From a virus, in IMG/VR virus record IMGVR_UViG_3300042898_001751, positions 1 through 20,761 of that record: a DNA stretch of 20,761 nucleotides; one strand, given 5' to 3'. Positions 1 to 7,694 of the stretch are shown piece by piece. A program made the translations under genes and the position numbers. The first letter of the stretch is position 1, and every line of letters starts with the position of its first letter. Under the pieces are notes generated by a model that worked only from the letters and a program-made list of their open reading frames with translations, had not been told where the DNA came from and searched no databases.

Positions 1-12
1 GTTAAATATAAA

Positions 13-897
13 ATGAAATACCTAGTTACTGGTGGTGCTGGTTTTATTGGATCAAACCTTGTTGATAAGTTAATTAGTCTTGGTCATGATGTTATTTGTA
101 TTGATAATGAGTCTGCAGAATGTCATGAGCAATTCTATTGGAATGATAAAGCACAAAACTATAAATATGATATTTGTGATTACGATTTAATTGCACCACT
201 TTTTAATGGTGTTGATTGTGTTTTTCATGTTGCATCTGATGCAAGAATACAGCCAGCAATATTAAATCCTAAAAAATCTATTCAGGCAAATGCAGTGGGA
301 ACGGCAAACGTGCTTGAACTTTGTAGGGTTAATAAAGTAGAAAGATTTGTTTATTCAAGTACATCCTCTGCTTATGGTAAAAAGGCTTTGCTTCCTAATC
401 AAGAAACACAAACACCTGATCCATTAACTCCATACTCTGCTGCCAAAGTTTTTGGTGAAAATCTTGCAAGAGTTTATCATAATCTTTATGGATTAAAGAC
501 CATTTCTCTTAGATATTTTAATGTTTATGGAGACAGACAACCATTAAAAGGTCAATATGCACCAGTAATTGGTTTATTCTTAAAACAAAAAAAAGAGAGC
601 AAACCATTAACAGTTGTTGGAAATGGATCTCAACGTAGGGATTTTACCCATATATCAGATGTTGTACGTGCAAATATTCTTGCTTCTTATGTAGAAAATG
701 GTTTTGGTGAAATGTATAACATTGGTTATGGAAGCAACTATTCTATACTTGATATTGCCAATATGATCTCAAATGATATTAAATTTATCCCGCCAAGAAT
801 TGGTGAAGTGCAAGAAACTCTTGCGTCTAATGCCAAGTTTAAAGATTTAACTGGATGGATGCCAAAAGTATCATTAATAGAATGGTTACAGAAATGA
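13..897 (+). CDS. NAD-dependent epimerase/dehydratase (extended SDR, UDP-glucose 4-epimerase-like)
   Basis: A 294-residue extended short-chain dehydrogenase that most likely epimerises or dehydrates a nucleotide-activated sugar in the cytoplasm. Visible: the N-terminal NAD-binding glycine motif TGGAGFIGSN (residues 6-15), an acidic residue after beta-2 (D31), the VYSSTSSAYG block with the catalytic Ser region (about 113-122), and the YSAAK Tyr/Lys pair (Y141, K145). The LRYFNVYG and RRDFTHISDV segments of this family follow, and the C-terminus (GWMPKVSLIEW) is the usual ending, so the protein is complete although slightly short. It opens a run of glycan genes; its stop overlaps the next start in an ATGA. 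The substrate cannot be told from sequence. The promoter may lie outside the window. Confidence 0.93.
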   Translation: MKYLVTGGAGFIGSNLVDKLISLGHDVICIDNESAECHEQFYWNDKAQNYKYDICDYDLIAPLFNGVDCVFHVASDARIQPAILNPKKSIQANAVGTANVLELCRVNKVERFVYSSTSSAYGKKALLPNQETQTPDPLTPYSAAKVFGENLARVYHNLYGLKTISLRYFNVYGDRQPLKGQYAPVIGLFLKQKKESKPLTVVGNGSQRRDFTHISDVVRANILASYVENGFGEMYNIGYGSNYSILDIANMISNDIKFIPPRIGEVQETLASNAKFKDLTGWMPKVSLIEWLQK

Positions 898-1760
898 AAT
901 ATGTAGCACTAGTGCCCTATACAGTTCAGTCAATAATGGATGAGTTTATGGCAACATGTAAACTTGAAAATGTTCTAAAGGTTGATAACACTATAAATAA
1001 TATTGGAGCAATGGCAAGTCACAATCTTGGCGTTGACAAAATGTATGAAACTGAATCTGAATGGCTTATTATCATTAGTCCAGCAATTCGTTTTGGCAAT
1101 CCTGGTGGTTTAGATTTTATAGAAAAACTTAAAAGTACTAAATATAAAATTGTAGAAAGTCTGGGGGTGTTTGGATGGCACCTAATTGCTTTTCATAAAG
1201 ATGTAATAGATAAAGTTGGAAAATGGGATACTAACTTTACTCCATATGGATATGACGATCTTGATTTTAGCATTAGAATTCAAAAAGCATTTCCATATGC
1301 ATTTTCAGATGATGAAAAATTTGTTGTTAATGCTGAGAAAGTTTTTCTTTGGACAAAAGAATTGGTTGATGTAAAAGATACAATAATGTCTCACAGCCTG
1401 AAGTTAAACAAAATTAATACAGATAATTCACATCATAGAGAATACTATGAAAGAAAATGGGGCAAAGTTCCTGGAACAGGAGAACATCTCCTTAACACAT
1501 ATGAACACCCATTTAATAATCCAGAAAATGATATAACATATTTTTCTAATGACTATTACAATGAGTGGATAGAAAAAGAATCAATAAAAGATGATTTAAA
1601 TTTTAAAGAAACATCAGTTATTTGCACAACATGTGGTAATACTTTTAAATATAAATCAACATACGCTGAGGGTAGTGTTGATAATAAAATAGAAATAAAT
1701 ACATGTGGGGTATGTAATCCAGAAATTATAAAGTATAATAAAATAAGGGGGATAAAATGA
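894..1760 (+). CDS. GT2-like glycosyltransferase with a C-terminal L31-like zinc ribbon
   Basis: A 288-residue protein. Residues 1 to about 215 look like a GT-A fold, family-2-like glycosyltransferase: an N-x-G-AMASHNLGV segment, a WLIIISPAIRFG segment at the usual DxD place (without a clear DxD), and GYDDLDFSIRI, resembling the acceptor/catalytic-base region. YERKWG...PFN near 200-215 is also seen in related proteins. The tail has CxxC at 244-247 and CxxC at 271-274, with CGNTFK, ST and a final CGVCNP that resemble ribosomal protein bL31. The start at 894 is chosen because it makes an ATGA overlap with the epimerase; an in-frame ATG at 855 would add 13 residues. Its stop overlaps the next gene in the same way. 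Sugar and acceptor are unknown. Confidence 0.8.
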   Translation: MKYVALVPYTVQSIMDEFMATCKLENVLKVDNTINNIGAMASHNLGVDKMYETESEWLIIISPAIRFGNPGGLDFIEKLKSTKYKIVESLGVFGWHLIAFHKDVIDKVGKWDTNFTPYGYDDLDFSIRIQKAFPYAFSDDEKFVVNAEKVFLWTKELVDVKDTIMSHSLKLNKINTDNSHHREYYERKWGKVPGTGEHLLNTYEHPFNNPENDITYFSNDYYNEWIEKESIKDDLNFKETSVICTTCGNTFKYKSTYAEGSVDNKIEINTCGVCNPEIIKYNKIRGIK

Positions 1761-2470
1761 CAGAGATGGTTAAAGCCATTATTAACGGTGAATTTGAAAT
1801 AACACTACCAAAGCATCGTGCCAACAGACCTGAGTGGTACACAGAAAAAGGATGGGAAAAAAAAAGATTGCAATCAATGCATAGCAATCTTGGACCTGGC
1901 GATGTAATCTATTATGTTGGTGGAGAAGAAGGGGAGATGGTTGCGCTTTGTCAAATATGGGGAGCAGAGACTGTAGTATTTGAACCAAATCCAAAGGTTT
2001 GGTCTCACTATCCATTAATTTGGAAGGAAAATAATTTAAAAAATCCAACAGTTTGCATTCCTGGATTTGCTTCAGACAAAAACAATAACCTTACACGTAT
2101 TTATTATAATGAGTTTCCACCAGAATCAAATTTAGAAATTGAAGCAGCACATGGATTTAAAGAACTATACCTTGAAGGAGATACCTATGGTCAAATTACC
2201 ATAGATTCCTGTGTATATGATCATGGGATTAAGCCTCCTACGGCAATTTCTTTAGACGTAGAAGGCAGCGAAGGACGTGTTTTAAGGGGCGCAGAAGGCG
2301 TTTTAAAGGAGTTTAAGCCTAAGATCTGGTTATCTGGTCATCCAGAATTTATGATGCAACAATGGAATGAATACTTATATGATTTAAGATTTTGGTTGTG
2401 GGGGCTTGGATATAAAGAAACATTGCTTGACTATCAACATGAAGTACACTTATATTATGAATCAATCTAA
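1757..2470 (+). CDS. FkbM-family methyltransferase
   Basis: A 237-residue SAM-dependent methyltransferase of the FkbM type, a family that usually O-methylates sugars or polyketides. Visible: motif I as DVIYYVGGEEGE (about 49-60), an acidic residue after beta-2 in VVFEPNP (E76), and the family signature ISLDVEGSEGRVLRGA (about 164-179). The start codon is coupled to the preceding gene by ATGA and follows a purine-rich AAGGGGG site about 6 bases upstream. The position inside a glycosyltransferase cluster suggests that it methylates a sugar of the glycan made here. The family call is confident; the substrate is inference. Confidence 0.88.
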   Translation: MTEMVKAIINGEFEITLPKHRANRPEWYTEKGWEKKRLQSMHSNLGPGDVIYYVGGEEGEMVALCQIWGAETVVFEPNPKVWSHYPLIWKENNLKNPTVCIPGFASDKNNNLTRIYYNEFPPESNLEIEAAHGFKELYLEGDTYGQITIDSCVYDHGIKPPTAISLDVEGSEGRVLRGAEGVLKEFKPKIWLSGHPEFMMQQWNEYLYDLRFWLWGLGYKETLLDYQHEVHLYYESI

Positions 2471-3005
2471 AATATTTTGGGATAATGCTGCAGCGGATCC
2501 AGATGTAAGATATAAATATATTGCAGATGAGTGGGCATCTACTGAAACATTTTTAAATCTTATAGAAAATAATAATGACTCTTGGAGTAATGTTTTAGAA
2601 ATTGGATGTGGAATAGGAAGACTTTTGGTTCCTTTGGCAGACAAATATAGCAACTGTAACTTTTACGCAATAGATATCTCAGATGAAATGATAAACCTTG
2701 CACCTAAAAGAGATAATATAAGGTATCAGGAACTTGCAGACAATCTTGATTTTGTATACTCAATGTTAGTCTTTCAGCATATTGAACACCAAGAAAAAAT
2801 TAATTATATAAAACTTGCTTATGAAAAATTAAAGGTTGGTGGAAATTTATTCTTTCAGTTTGTTATTGGAGAAGAGAACTCTCCATACTCTTATCAAACA
2901 TCCAAGTCTGAGATTGATAATATATTAAAAGAAATAGGATTTAAAAACTTAATCTTTACAAAACATATGCATCCGCAATGGATGTTTGTTAGGTCTACAA
3001 AATGA
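2457..3005 (+). CDS. class I SAM-dependent methyltransferase
   Basis: A 182-residue methyltransferase of the type 11/25 kind. Motif I is VLEIGCGIGR (46-55), motif II is the Asp in YAIDISDEMI (D73), and the FVYSMLVFQHIEH segment (about 99-111) matches the post-motif region near the active site. I place the start at 2457, overlapping the FkbM gene by 14 bases; in-frame ATGs at 2439 and 2406 would lengthen the overlap. No strong ribosome site precedes it, so translation is probably coupled. The stop overlaps the next start in ATGA. It probably methylates a sugar or intermediate of the same pathway, but the small-molecule target is unknown. Confidence 0.85.
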   Translation: MNQSKIFWDNAAADPDVRYKYIADEWASTETFLNLIENNNDSWSNVLEIGCGIGRLLVPLADKYSNCNFYAIDISDEMINLAPKRDNIRYQELADNLDFVYSMLVFQHIEHQEKINYIKLAYEKLKVGGNLFFQFVIGEENSPYSYQTSKSEIDNILKEIGFKNLIFTKHMHPQWMFVRSTK

Positions 3006-3850
3006 TTAATGCATATCTTTACTCAGTTAAACAAGAAGATTGTGCTGCTGATAAATGGGATTATGGATTATTAAAAGAATTTTTTAATAAAAATAATATT
3101 AAGCCAGAAAAAGTAACAACTTTGCCCAATAAAGATAGAGCCTTTATTGTTATTCCTGGACCACAGAATATAGATTATGAAGATCAAATATCTGAAGAGT
3201 TAAGTAAGATAGGCAGGGTAGTTTTATTTATTACTGGAGATGAGAGTGCTACATTTAAAGTTGATAAAATAAAACATAATAATATTGAAATTTGGATTCA
3301 ATACCCGCATAGAAAACACTCACAATATAATAAGTTGGCACTAGGTGTTCCGCAACATTTATCAAATAATTTACCACAGTATCAAGACAAATCGTATGAC
3401 GTATCTTTTGCTGGACAAATAACTCATCAAAGAAGACAAGAATTATCAAAAGCAATGCCAACAATTGCAAATTCTTTTTATGAACCTACAGAAGGCTTTG
3501 CCCAAGGACTTAATCCTAAATCTTATTATGATAAAATGTTTATTAGTAAAATTATTCCATGCCCTAGTGGACAAGTAGTAATAGATTCTTTTAGATTTTA
3601 CGAAACAATAGAAATGCTATGCTTACCAATTGCAGACAATATTGATTCTAAAGGAAATACAATGAATTATTATAACTTTCTTTTTGAAGAAGAAGTGCCA
3701 GTTAAAACTATTGATAATTGGAATTTATTACAAACCCTAGTTCCTGAATTATTAAGTGATTATCCTAACAATATGCATCAAATTGTTTGTTGGTGGATTA
3801 AATATAAAAGAAATCTTTTTATTGAGTTAATGAGGCAAATAAATGCATAA
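3002..3850 (+). CDS. exostosin-like (GT47-type) glycosyltransferase
   Basis: A 282-residue protein resembling bacterial exostosin-family proteins (GT-B fold). The diagnostic part is the C-terminal half: YDVSFAGQITHQRRQEL (about 132-148), a YYDKMFISKIIPCPSG segment, then a DSFRFYETIEMLCLPI segment, which matches the pattern of the exostosin family where an Arg and a Glu contact the nucleotide sugar. It starts in an ATGA overlap and runs 8 bases into the next gene. The N-terminal half is less conserved. The transferred sugar cannot be predicted. A related GT-B family is the main alternative. Confidence 0.68.
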   Translation: MINAYLYSVKQEDCAADKWDYGLLKEFFNKNNIKPEKVTTLPNKDRAFIVIPGPQNIDYEDQISEELSKIGRVVLFITGDESATFKVDKIKHNNIEIWIQYPHRKHSQYNKLALGVPQHLSNNLPQYQDKSYDVSFAGQITHQRRQELSKAMPTIANSFYEPTEGFAQGLNPKSYYDKMFISKIIPCPSGQVVIDSFRFYETIEMLCLPIADNIDSKGNTMNYYNFLFEEEVPVKTIDNWNLLQTLVPELLSDYPNNMHQIVCWWIKYKRNLFIELMRQINA

Positions 3851-4604
3851 AAGAGATATAACAATTGTCATGGCTACATCTGTAATTACAGATCATCCAA
3901 GCACAAAAATGATAGACCAAACCATTAGTGATATTCGTGTTCATTTTCCAGACAACGAAATTATTATGCAAATAGATGGTCTTAGGGAAGAACAAAAAAA
4001 TCGTAAAAAAGATTACGATGAATATAAAAATCGCATTTTGTGGAAGTGTTTACATGAAGATAAAAACATATTACCATTTATATTTAAAGAGCATAGTCAT
4101 CAAACCAACATGATGCGTCAAACAATTACTGAAATTAAAACACCATTATTACTTTATGTTGAAGGCGATGCTCCTTTAACTCCAGATACGCCAATAGACT
4201 GGGATAAATGTTTAGATATGTTTGAATATAATAAAGCAAATACTATTCGTTTTCATTTTGAATCATTTATACCAAAAGATCACGAACACCTTATGTTTGG
4301 TTTAGAGGATGGTTTTATGAAAACTATGCAATGGAGTCAGAGACCACACCTAAGTAGAAAAAAATATTATAGAGATATTGTTCTTCCAAGATGCAAGGAT
4401 AAATTTTTTATAGAAGATACTTTTCATGGAGCAATTCAAGATGATATATCTCCATATGGGGAGTTTAGTCAAGAAGGTTGGGATATGCACAAACTCTGGA
4501 TTTACCATCCTGAAGGTAATATTAAGCGTTCTTATCATTTAGATGGTCGTCAGGGTACCCGTAAATTTACGGTAGATGATGAAGTTTGGGGATATAAAGA
4601 ATGA
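3843..4604 (+). CDS. putative GT-A-type glycosyltransferase
   Basis: A 253-residue protein that I read as a GT2-like glycosyltransferase. It begins with a beta strand ITIVMATSVI, followed by a Ser/Pro turn, a helix and a second strand ending in QIDGLR. The segment LLYVEGDAPL (about 103-112) sits where a metal-binding acidic motif normally lies. A late FHGAIQDDISPYG stretch could hold the catalytic acidic residue. It overlaps the neighbouring genes by 8 and 4 bases, within a cluster of clear glycosyltransferases. The assignment rests on fold-like pattern and context, so it is moderate. Another nucleotide-binding enzyme of glycan assembly is possible. Confidence 0.55.
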   Translation: MHKRDITIVMATSVITDHPSTKMIDQTISDIRVHFPDNEIIMQIDGLREEQKNRKKDYDEYKNRILWKCLHEDKNILPFIFKEHSHQTNMMRQTITEIKTPLLLYVEGDAPLTPDTPIDWDKCLDMFEYNKANTIRFHFESFIPKDHEHLMFGLEDGFMKTMQWSQRPHLSRKKYYRDIVLPRCKDKFFIEDTFHGAIQDDISPYGEFSQEGWDMHKLWIYHPEGNIKRSYHLDGRQGTRKFTVDDEVWGYKE

Positions 4605-5638
4605 GGTTGGGTATCATAGCAAGATCAGACAATACTGGCCTTGGTAATCAGACTAGAGAGTTAGTTAATATGTTAAATCCTGACAAGATTCTTTTAATTG
4701 ATTCTACTCCGTTTAATAAAAACAAACAACATCCAGAATGGTATGAAAAATATAATTGCATAAAGAGTCATGGTTTTCCATCTTCGCAACACATTAAAGT
4801 ATTTTTAAATGATATAGATGTTGTATTAAGTTGTGAAACATTTTATGATCAAAATTTTATAAAATATGCAGATAAACGAGGAGTTAAAACAATTCTTCAG
4901 TATAACTATGAGTTATTTGGTCATTTATCAAATCCTAACTTACCATTACCAACAGTTTTACTATCACCAAGTATTTGGGAAATTGATACTATAAAAAGAA
5001 TGTTTGGAAATAAAACTAAAGTAATACATCTTCCGCCACCAACAAATGAAGAATTATTTTATAAAATAAAAGAAAATAACTTATCTAAATCTCACAACAA
5101 AATATTGCACATTGCTGGTAAAAAAGCGGCAAAGGATAGGAATGGCACTAATACTGTTATTGATATGCTCAAATATTCAAAAGAAAACTATCAGTTAGTA
5201 ATTAAAAGTCAAAGTGAAATAGAAACAGCAGCAAAAGATCCTAGACTTACAATTGAGATTGGAAATCCGAGTCATAGGGAAGATATGTACAATGGTTTTG
5301 ATGCTATGGTTTTACCAAGAAGATATGCAGGATTATGTTTACCAATGAATGAGGCTTTGCTAAGTGCTCTCCCAGTTTTTATGACAAACGTATCTCCCAA
5401 TAACCATATACTACCTTCAGATTGGCTAATTAAAAGTGATTCAATAGGAACAATTAAAACTAAGGTTAGGATTGATTTATTTGAAGCAGATCCAAGAATA
5501 TTGGCTAAAAAGATAGATGACTATATTATTTTAAAAGATAAAGAGAGTTATAAAAAACAAGCCTATGAAATAGGAATAAATAATTTTTCACCAAATGTAT
5601 TGAAACAACAATACTTAGAACTTATTTCTCAAATTTAG
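4601..5638 (+). CDS. GT4-like (GT-B fold) glycosyltransferase
   Basis: A 345-residue protein like the glycosyltransferase group 1 family. The N-terminus MRLGIIARSDNTGLGNQTRE has the glycine-rich loop that follows beta-1 in GT-B enzymes. The C-terminal domain has a nucleotide-sugar site pattern: a FDAMVLPRRYAGLCLPMNEAL segment, in which the Glu of the terminal E-x7-E-like region and the preceding GLCLP loop are recognisable, then a variable tail. It starts by ATGA overlap with the previous gene and is the last gene of the plus-strand cluster. Its 3' end overlaps that of the opposite-strand gene by 17 bases, so the two transcripts converge with no room for a terminator. Confidence 0.8.
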   Translation: MRLGIIARSDNTGLGNQTRELVNMLNPDKILLIDSTPFNKNKQHPEWYEKYNCIKSHGFPSSQHIKVFLNDIDVVLSCETFYDQNFIKYADKRGVKTILQYNYELFGHLSNPNLPLPTVLLSPSIWEIDTIKRMFGNKTKVIHLPPPTNEELFYKIKENNLSKSHNKILHIAGKKAAKDRNGTNTVIDMLKYSKENYQLVIKSQSEIETAAKDPRLTIEIGNPSHREDMYNGFDAMVLPRRYAGLCLPMNEALLSALPVFMTNVSPNNHILPSDWLIKSDSIGTIKTKVRIDLFEADPRILAKKIDDYIILKDKESYKKQAYEIGINNFSPNVLKQQYLELISQI

Positions 5639-6314
5639 TTTTTTGTTTAAAGTTAACTTTAAGTATTTTATCATAAATAATATTAAAAGAACTATCTGCG
5701 CTAGACAAATATGTATGTTGATCTATATTTAAATTATAAGATTTAAAAACTAATGGCCCTTTTGTGTAAACTTTAACATCTTGCATTTCTTTTCCTTCAA
5801 CATTAAAGATATTTCCATACATAGATCTCCATAAAAACTTATCCTCATATTGCAAAACCTCTTTTAGTTTTTCTTTTTCCATAATCATTGGAACATGTAA
5901 TTCATAATCTAGTGGATCTGTAATTCCAAGTCCTATAATTTTTTTATAAGTTGCTACAAGTTTTCTAGTATAATTAGAGTTACCATTAATTTTTTGATAA
6001 AGATTTATTTTATTTAAAAGATAGCCACCGTGATACGTTTCTATATTATTTATTTTTTTAATAATATAAAAATCATCATTCATTAAAACAAAAGATTCAG
6101 ATATTTCTGAAGAAGAGCAAATTTTTTTTAAATTTTCTGCAGCATTTTTATATTTTGTGTGTACTTGATTTACTTCAATATAATTTCCAACATACCAATC
6201 TGGCTTACCACCAACAACCCATATGCTTGAATCTGGAAAACTTTCAACAACTGATCTAATAGAATACTTTAGTTCTTCGTTGGACCCATCTTTACAAATA
6301 TATACAAAATCCAC
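5622..6314 (-). CDS. Stealth-like sugar-phosphate transferase
   Basis: A 230-residue protein resembling Stealth-family proteins, hexose-1-phosphate transferases of capsule-type polymers. Visible blocks: VYICKDGSNEELKYSIRSV then WVVGGKPDW (about 4-40), matching conserved region 2; SESFVLMNDDFYI (73-84), matching its NDD motif; and YELHVPMIMEK (138-147) with the conserved His. A Trp-Arg-Ser follows near 162. It starts at GTG: the only purine-rich site (GGGGGA, 6317-6322) lies just upstream, and the ATG at 6323-6325 is closed by a stop. A TACAAT box lies 9 bases before the GTG. It is on the opposite strand to the glycan cluster but clearly belongs to it in function. Family call moderate to good. 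Confidence 0.75.
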   Translation of the reverse strand: MDFVYICKDGSNEELKYSIRSVVESFPDSSIWVVGGKPDWYVGNYIEVNQVHTKYKNAAENLKKICSSSEISESFVLMNDDFYIIKKINNIETYHGGYLLNKINLYQKINGNSNYTRKLVATYKKIIGLGITDPLDYELHVPMIMEKEKLKEVLQYEDKFLWRSMYGNIFNVEGKEMQDVKVYTKGPLVFKSYNLNIDQHTYLSSADSSFNIIYDKILKVNFKQKTKFEK

Positions 6315-6335
6315 TATTCCCCCATTGTAAAAATA

Positions 6336-6366
6336 AAAGGGGCAAGTTTTTATGTTTGCCCCCTTT
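6336..6366 (-). terminator. intrinsic terminator of the long minus-strand run
   Basis: On the minus strand a stem pairing GGGGCAA with TTGCCCC, extended by A-T pairs around one bulged base, is followed by TTTTATTTTT. It lies 14 bases past the stop of the holin-like gene and ends the run that starts near 13860. It lies just before the putative TACAAT box of the Stealth-like gene, so that gene probably has its own promoter. The plus-strand direction also has a T-rich flank, but no plus gene ends nearby. Confidence 0.75.
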
Positions 6367-6379
6367 ATTAAAAAATAAA

Positions 6380-6658
6380 CTACTTTTTCTTAGCAGCCTT
6401 TTTCTTTGGTGCACTCTTAACTGGAACGATTTTTCCAAGAGCATCTGAGATGGCTCCTGTATCTGGCAATACGCCAAACGCTTTATCGTTAGGATTAAGT
6501 GCTCTCAATGCAACGGGCGCTAAAGCAGCAACTAGTGCAGCCCAAAGATCTTTAGGATCTGTTACGCCAGCCATGTAGAGTGCAATTACTGAACCCAAAA
6601 CGGATCTTCCGTATGAGGCTAGCATTGCCTTTGTTTTATCATTTAGTAAGTTATTCAT
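6380..6658 (-). CDS. holin-like small membrane protein with lysine-rich tail
   Basis: A 92-residue protein. After a short polar N-terminus there is a hydrophobic stretch (about 17-31), a TDPKDLW turn, a second hydrophobic stretch (about 38-53), an RALNPNDKAFG segment often seen in actinophage holin-like proteins, and a strongly basic C-terminus (APKKKAAKKK). This layout is typical of small phage holins that make lethal membrane holes. The start at 6658 is fixed by a strong AGGAGGAA site 4-5 bases upstream; the longer open frame to 6787 would run through the XapX-like gene. It sits far from the endolysin gene, so the holin role is an inference from topology. Confidence 0.6.
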   Translation of the reverse strand: MNNLLNDKTKAMLASYGRSVLGSVIALYMAGVTDPKDLWAALVAALAPVALRALNPNDKAFGVLPDTGAISDALGKIVPVKSAPKKKAAKKK

Positions 6659-6666
6659 TATTCCTC

Positions 6667-6825
6667 CTAGGATATAATTCGTGTTAATGTTGTAAAACCA
6701 ATCCATAGACCAATAATTCCTGCGACTCCCGCAAAAACTGGTGGTGCTGGTACTGGCAATTTGAATGCAGCAAACACGACTCCGCATCCAAAACCTGTTA
6801 TTGTTGATAGTAAAACGTCTTTCAT
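6667..6825 (-). CDS. XapX-like mini membrane protein
   Basis: A 52-residue protein. It starts with MKDVLLSTITGFGCGVVFAA, a first hydrophobic helix, followed by FKLPVPAPPVFAGVAGIIG, whose K-L-P-x-P-A-P-P-x-x-A-G pattern is the signature of the XapX domain (DUF1427), and a second hydrophobic segment. The ATG overlaps the stop of the flavin monooxygenase gene as ATGA, and its TAG is followed at once by the ribosome site of the holin-like gene, which supports a real coupled gene. The molecular function of XapX proteins is not known to me. Recognition from the PxPAPP motif is good for such a short protein. Confidence 0.78.
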   Translation of the reverse strand: MKDVLLSTITGFGCGVVFAAFKLPVPAPPVFAGVAGIIGLWIGFTTLTRIIS

Positions 6826-7694
6826 TGTAAAACTTTCTCCTTTATTTTGTATGTTTCTTTTAATTCTACATATTGTTTAATAAATGGAACTATAACATGC
6901 ACCTCTTCTGCAGGAACAGAGTTTATTAGTAAATGATTTATTCCATCTTGTTCAAGCATTTCAATAAATTCATTAAAACTTTCGTGAGTAAAATATTCTA
7001 CATCATTTAAAACTTGTGAAACCTCTCCCTTTTTCCAAATAGGTTTTAGAGCATAATTTGTTAATAGATCAAGTTCCTCTTTAGTTTTTCTAATAATTGG
7101 AGTCATTGCTATCATAACTTCGGTATTTTTTATATCAAGTTTGATTGGTGAAGATGGTCTATCAGACCAAAAACCACGTTTGTATACATTGTAAGGAAGT
7201 ATTATTTTATTTTTATATTCTTTCGCTGTATTTAAAATATAACTATTTGTCGCTGATACATAAAAATCTAACAACTTTTTATTTTTTCTATTTTCTGACA
7301 TCTCGTTTAATGTTTTAATAAAATCAATCATATACTTTGATCTATCAATTGGATCTGATTTATCATTTACACCAGAAACTATTCCACCAACATTTGATTC
7401 ATGATCTTTTATATATCCTGTTATAAAATTTATTTGAAGTCTATCTTCCATTATTTCATTTATTGAATCATGAATTGTATAAAGATATTGAGGGGATATT
7501 GTGTGCGGTCTGATTGCAACCAAATATTTAATTTTTTCTTCAGGCTTGATATCTTTTGCAGTTCTTACAAACATGTCTCCCTGAGTTGCATCATATGTAA
7601 ACATTACACCAGAAAAATGATTTTTGTCTAAAGTAGATGCTTTTTCTAAACTATAGTTGTTGGTAAAGTGACCACCAAAATAATAAAATTTCAT
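6822..7694 (-). CDS. SsuD-like flavin-dependent monooxygenase (luciferase-like family)
   Basis: A 290-residue TIM-barrel protein of the bacterial-luciferase-like family, closest in pattern to alkanesulfonate monooxygenase SsuD, which uses FMNH2 and oxygen to release sulfite from sulfonates. The key block is YLVAIRPHTISPQYL, then a helix ending in EDRLQINFITG (about 57-93), matching the AVRPGxxxPxxxA...RLxxNxVTG region of SsuD. It is shorter than typical SsuD (about 380 residues), so parts of the barrel insertions are reduced. It overlaps neighbours on both sides by ATGA. No flavin reductase is visible nearby, so reduced flavin would have to come from the host. Substrate is inference. Confidence 0.75.
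   Translation of the reverse strand: MKFYYFGGHFTNNYSLEKASTLDKNHFSGVMFTYDATQGDMFVRTAKDIKPEEKIKYLVAIRPHTISPQYLYTIHDSINEIMEDRLQINFITGYIKDHESNVGGIVSGVNDKSDPIDRSKYMIDFIKTLNEMSENRKNKKLLDFYVSATNSYILNTAKEYKNKIILPYNVYKRGFWSDRPSSPIKLDIKNTEVMIAMTPIIRKTKEELDLLTNYALKPIWKKGEVSQVLNDVEYFTHESFNEFIEMLEQDGINHLLINSVPAEEVHVIVPFIKQYVELKETYKIKEKVLQ

Noticed and set aside
855-893. N-terminal extension of the GT2-like protein from the ATG at 855
   Set aside because: It would overlap the epimerase by 43 bases and add no recognisable residues; the ATGA start at 894 fits the coupling seen across the cluster.
1782-2048. Opposite-strand open frame inside the FkbM gene
   Set aside because: No ribosome site or family pattern, and it is fully antisense to a well-supported coding gene. 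Other antisense frames in the window were dropped for the same reason.
6659-6787. N-terminal extension of the holin-like protein to 6787
   Set aside because: The extension is Cys/Ser-rich, lacks a ribosome site and is the antisense-phase shadow of the XapX-like gene; the AGGAGGAA site fixes the start at 6658.
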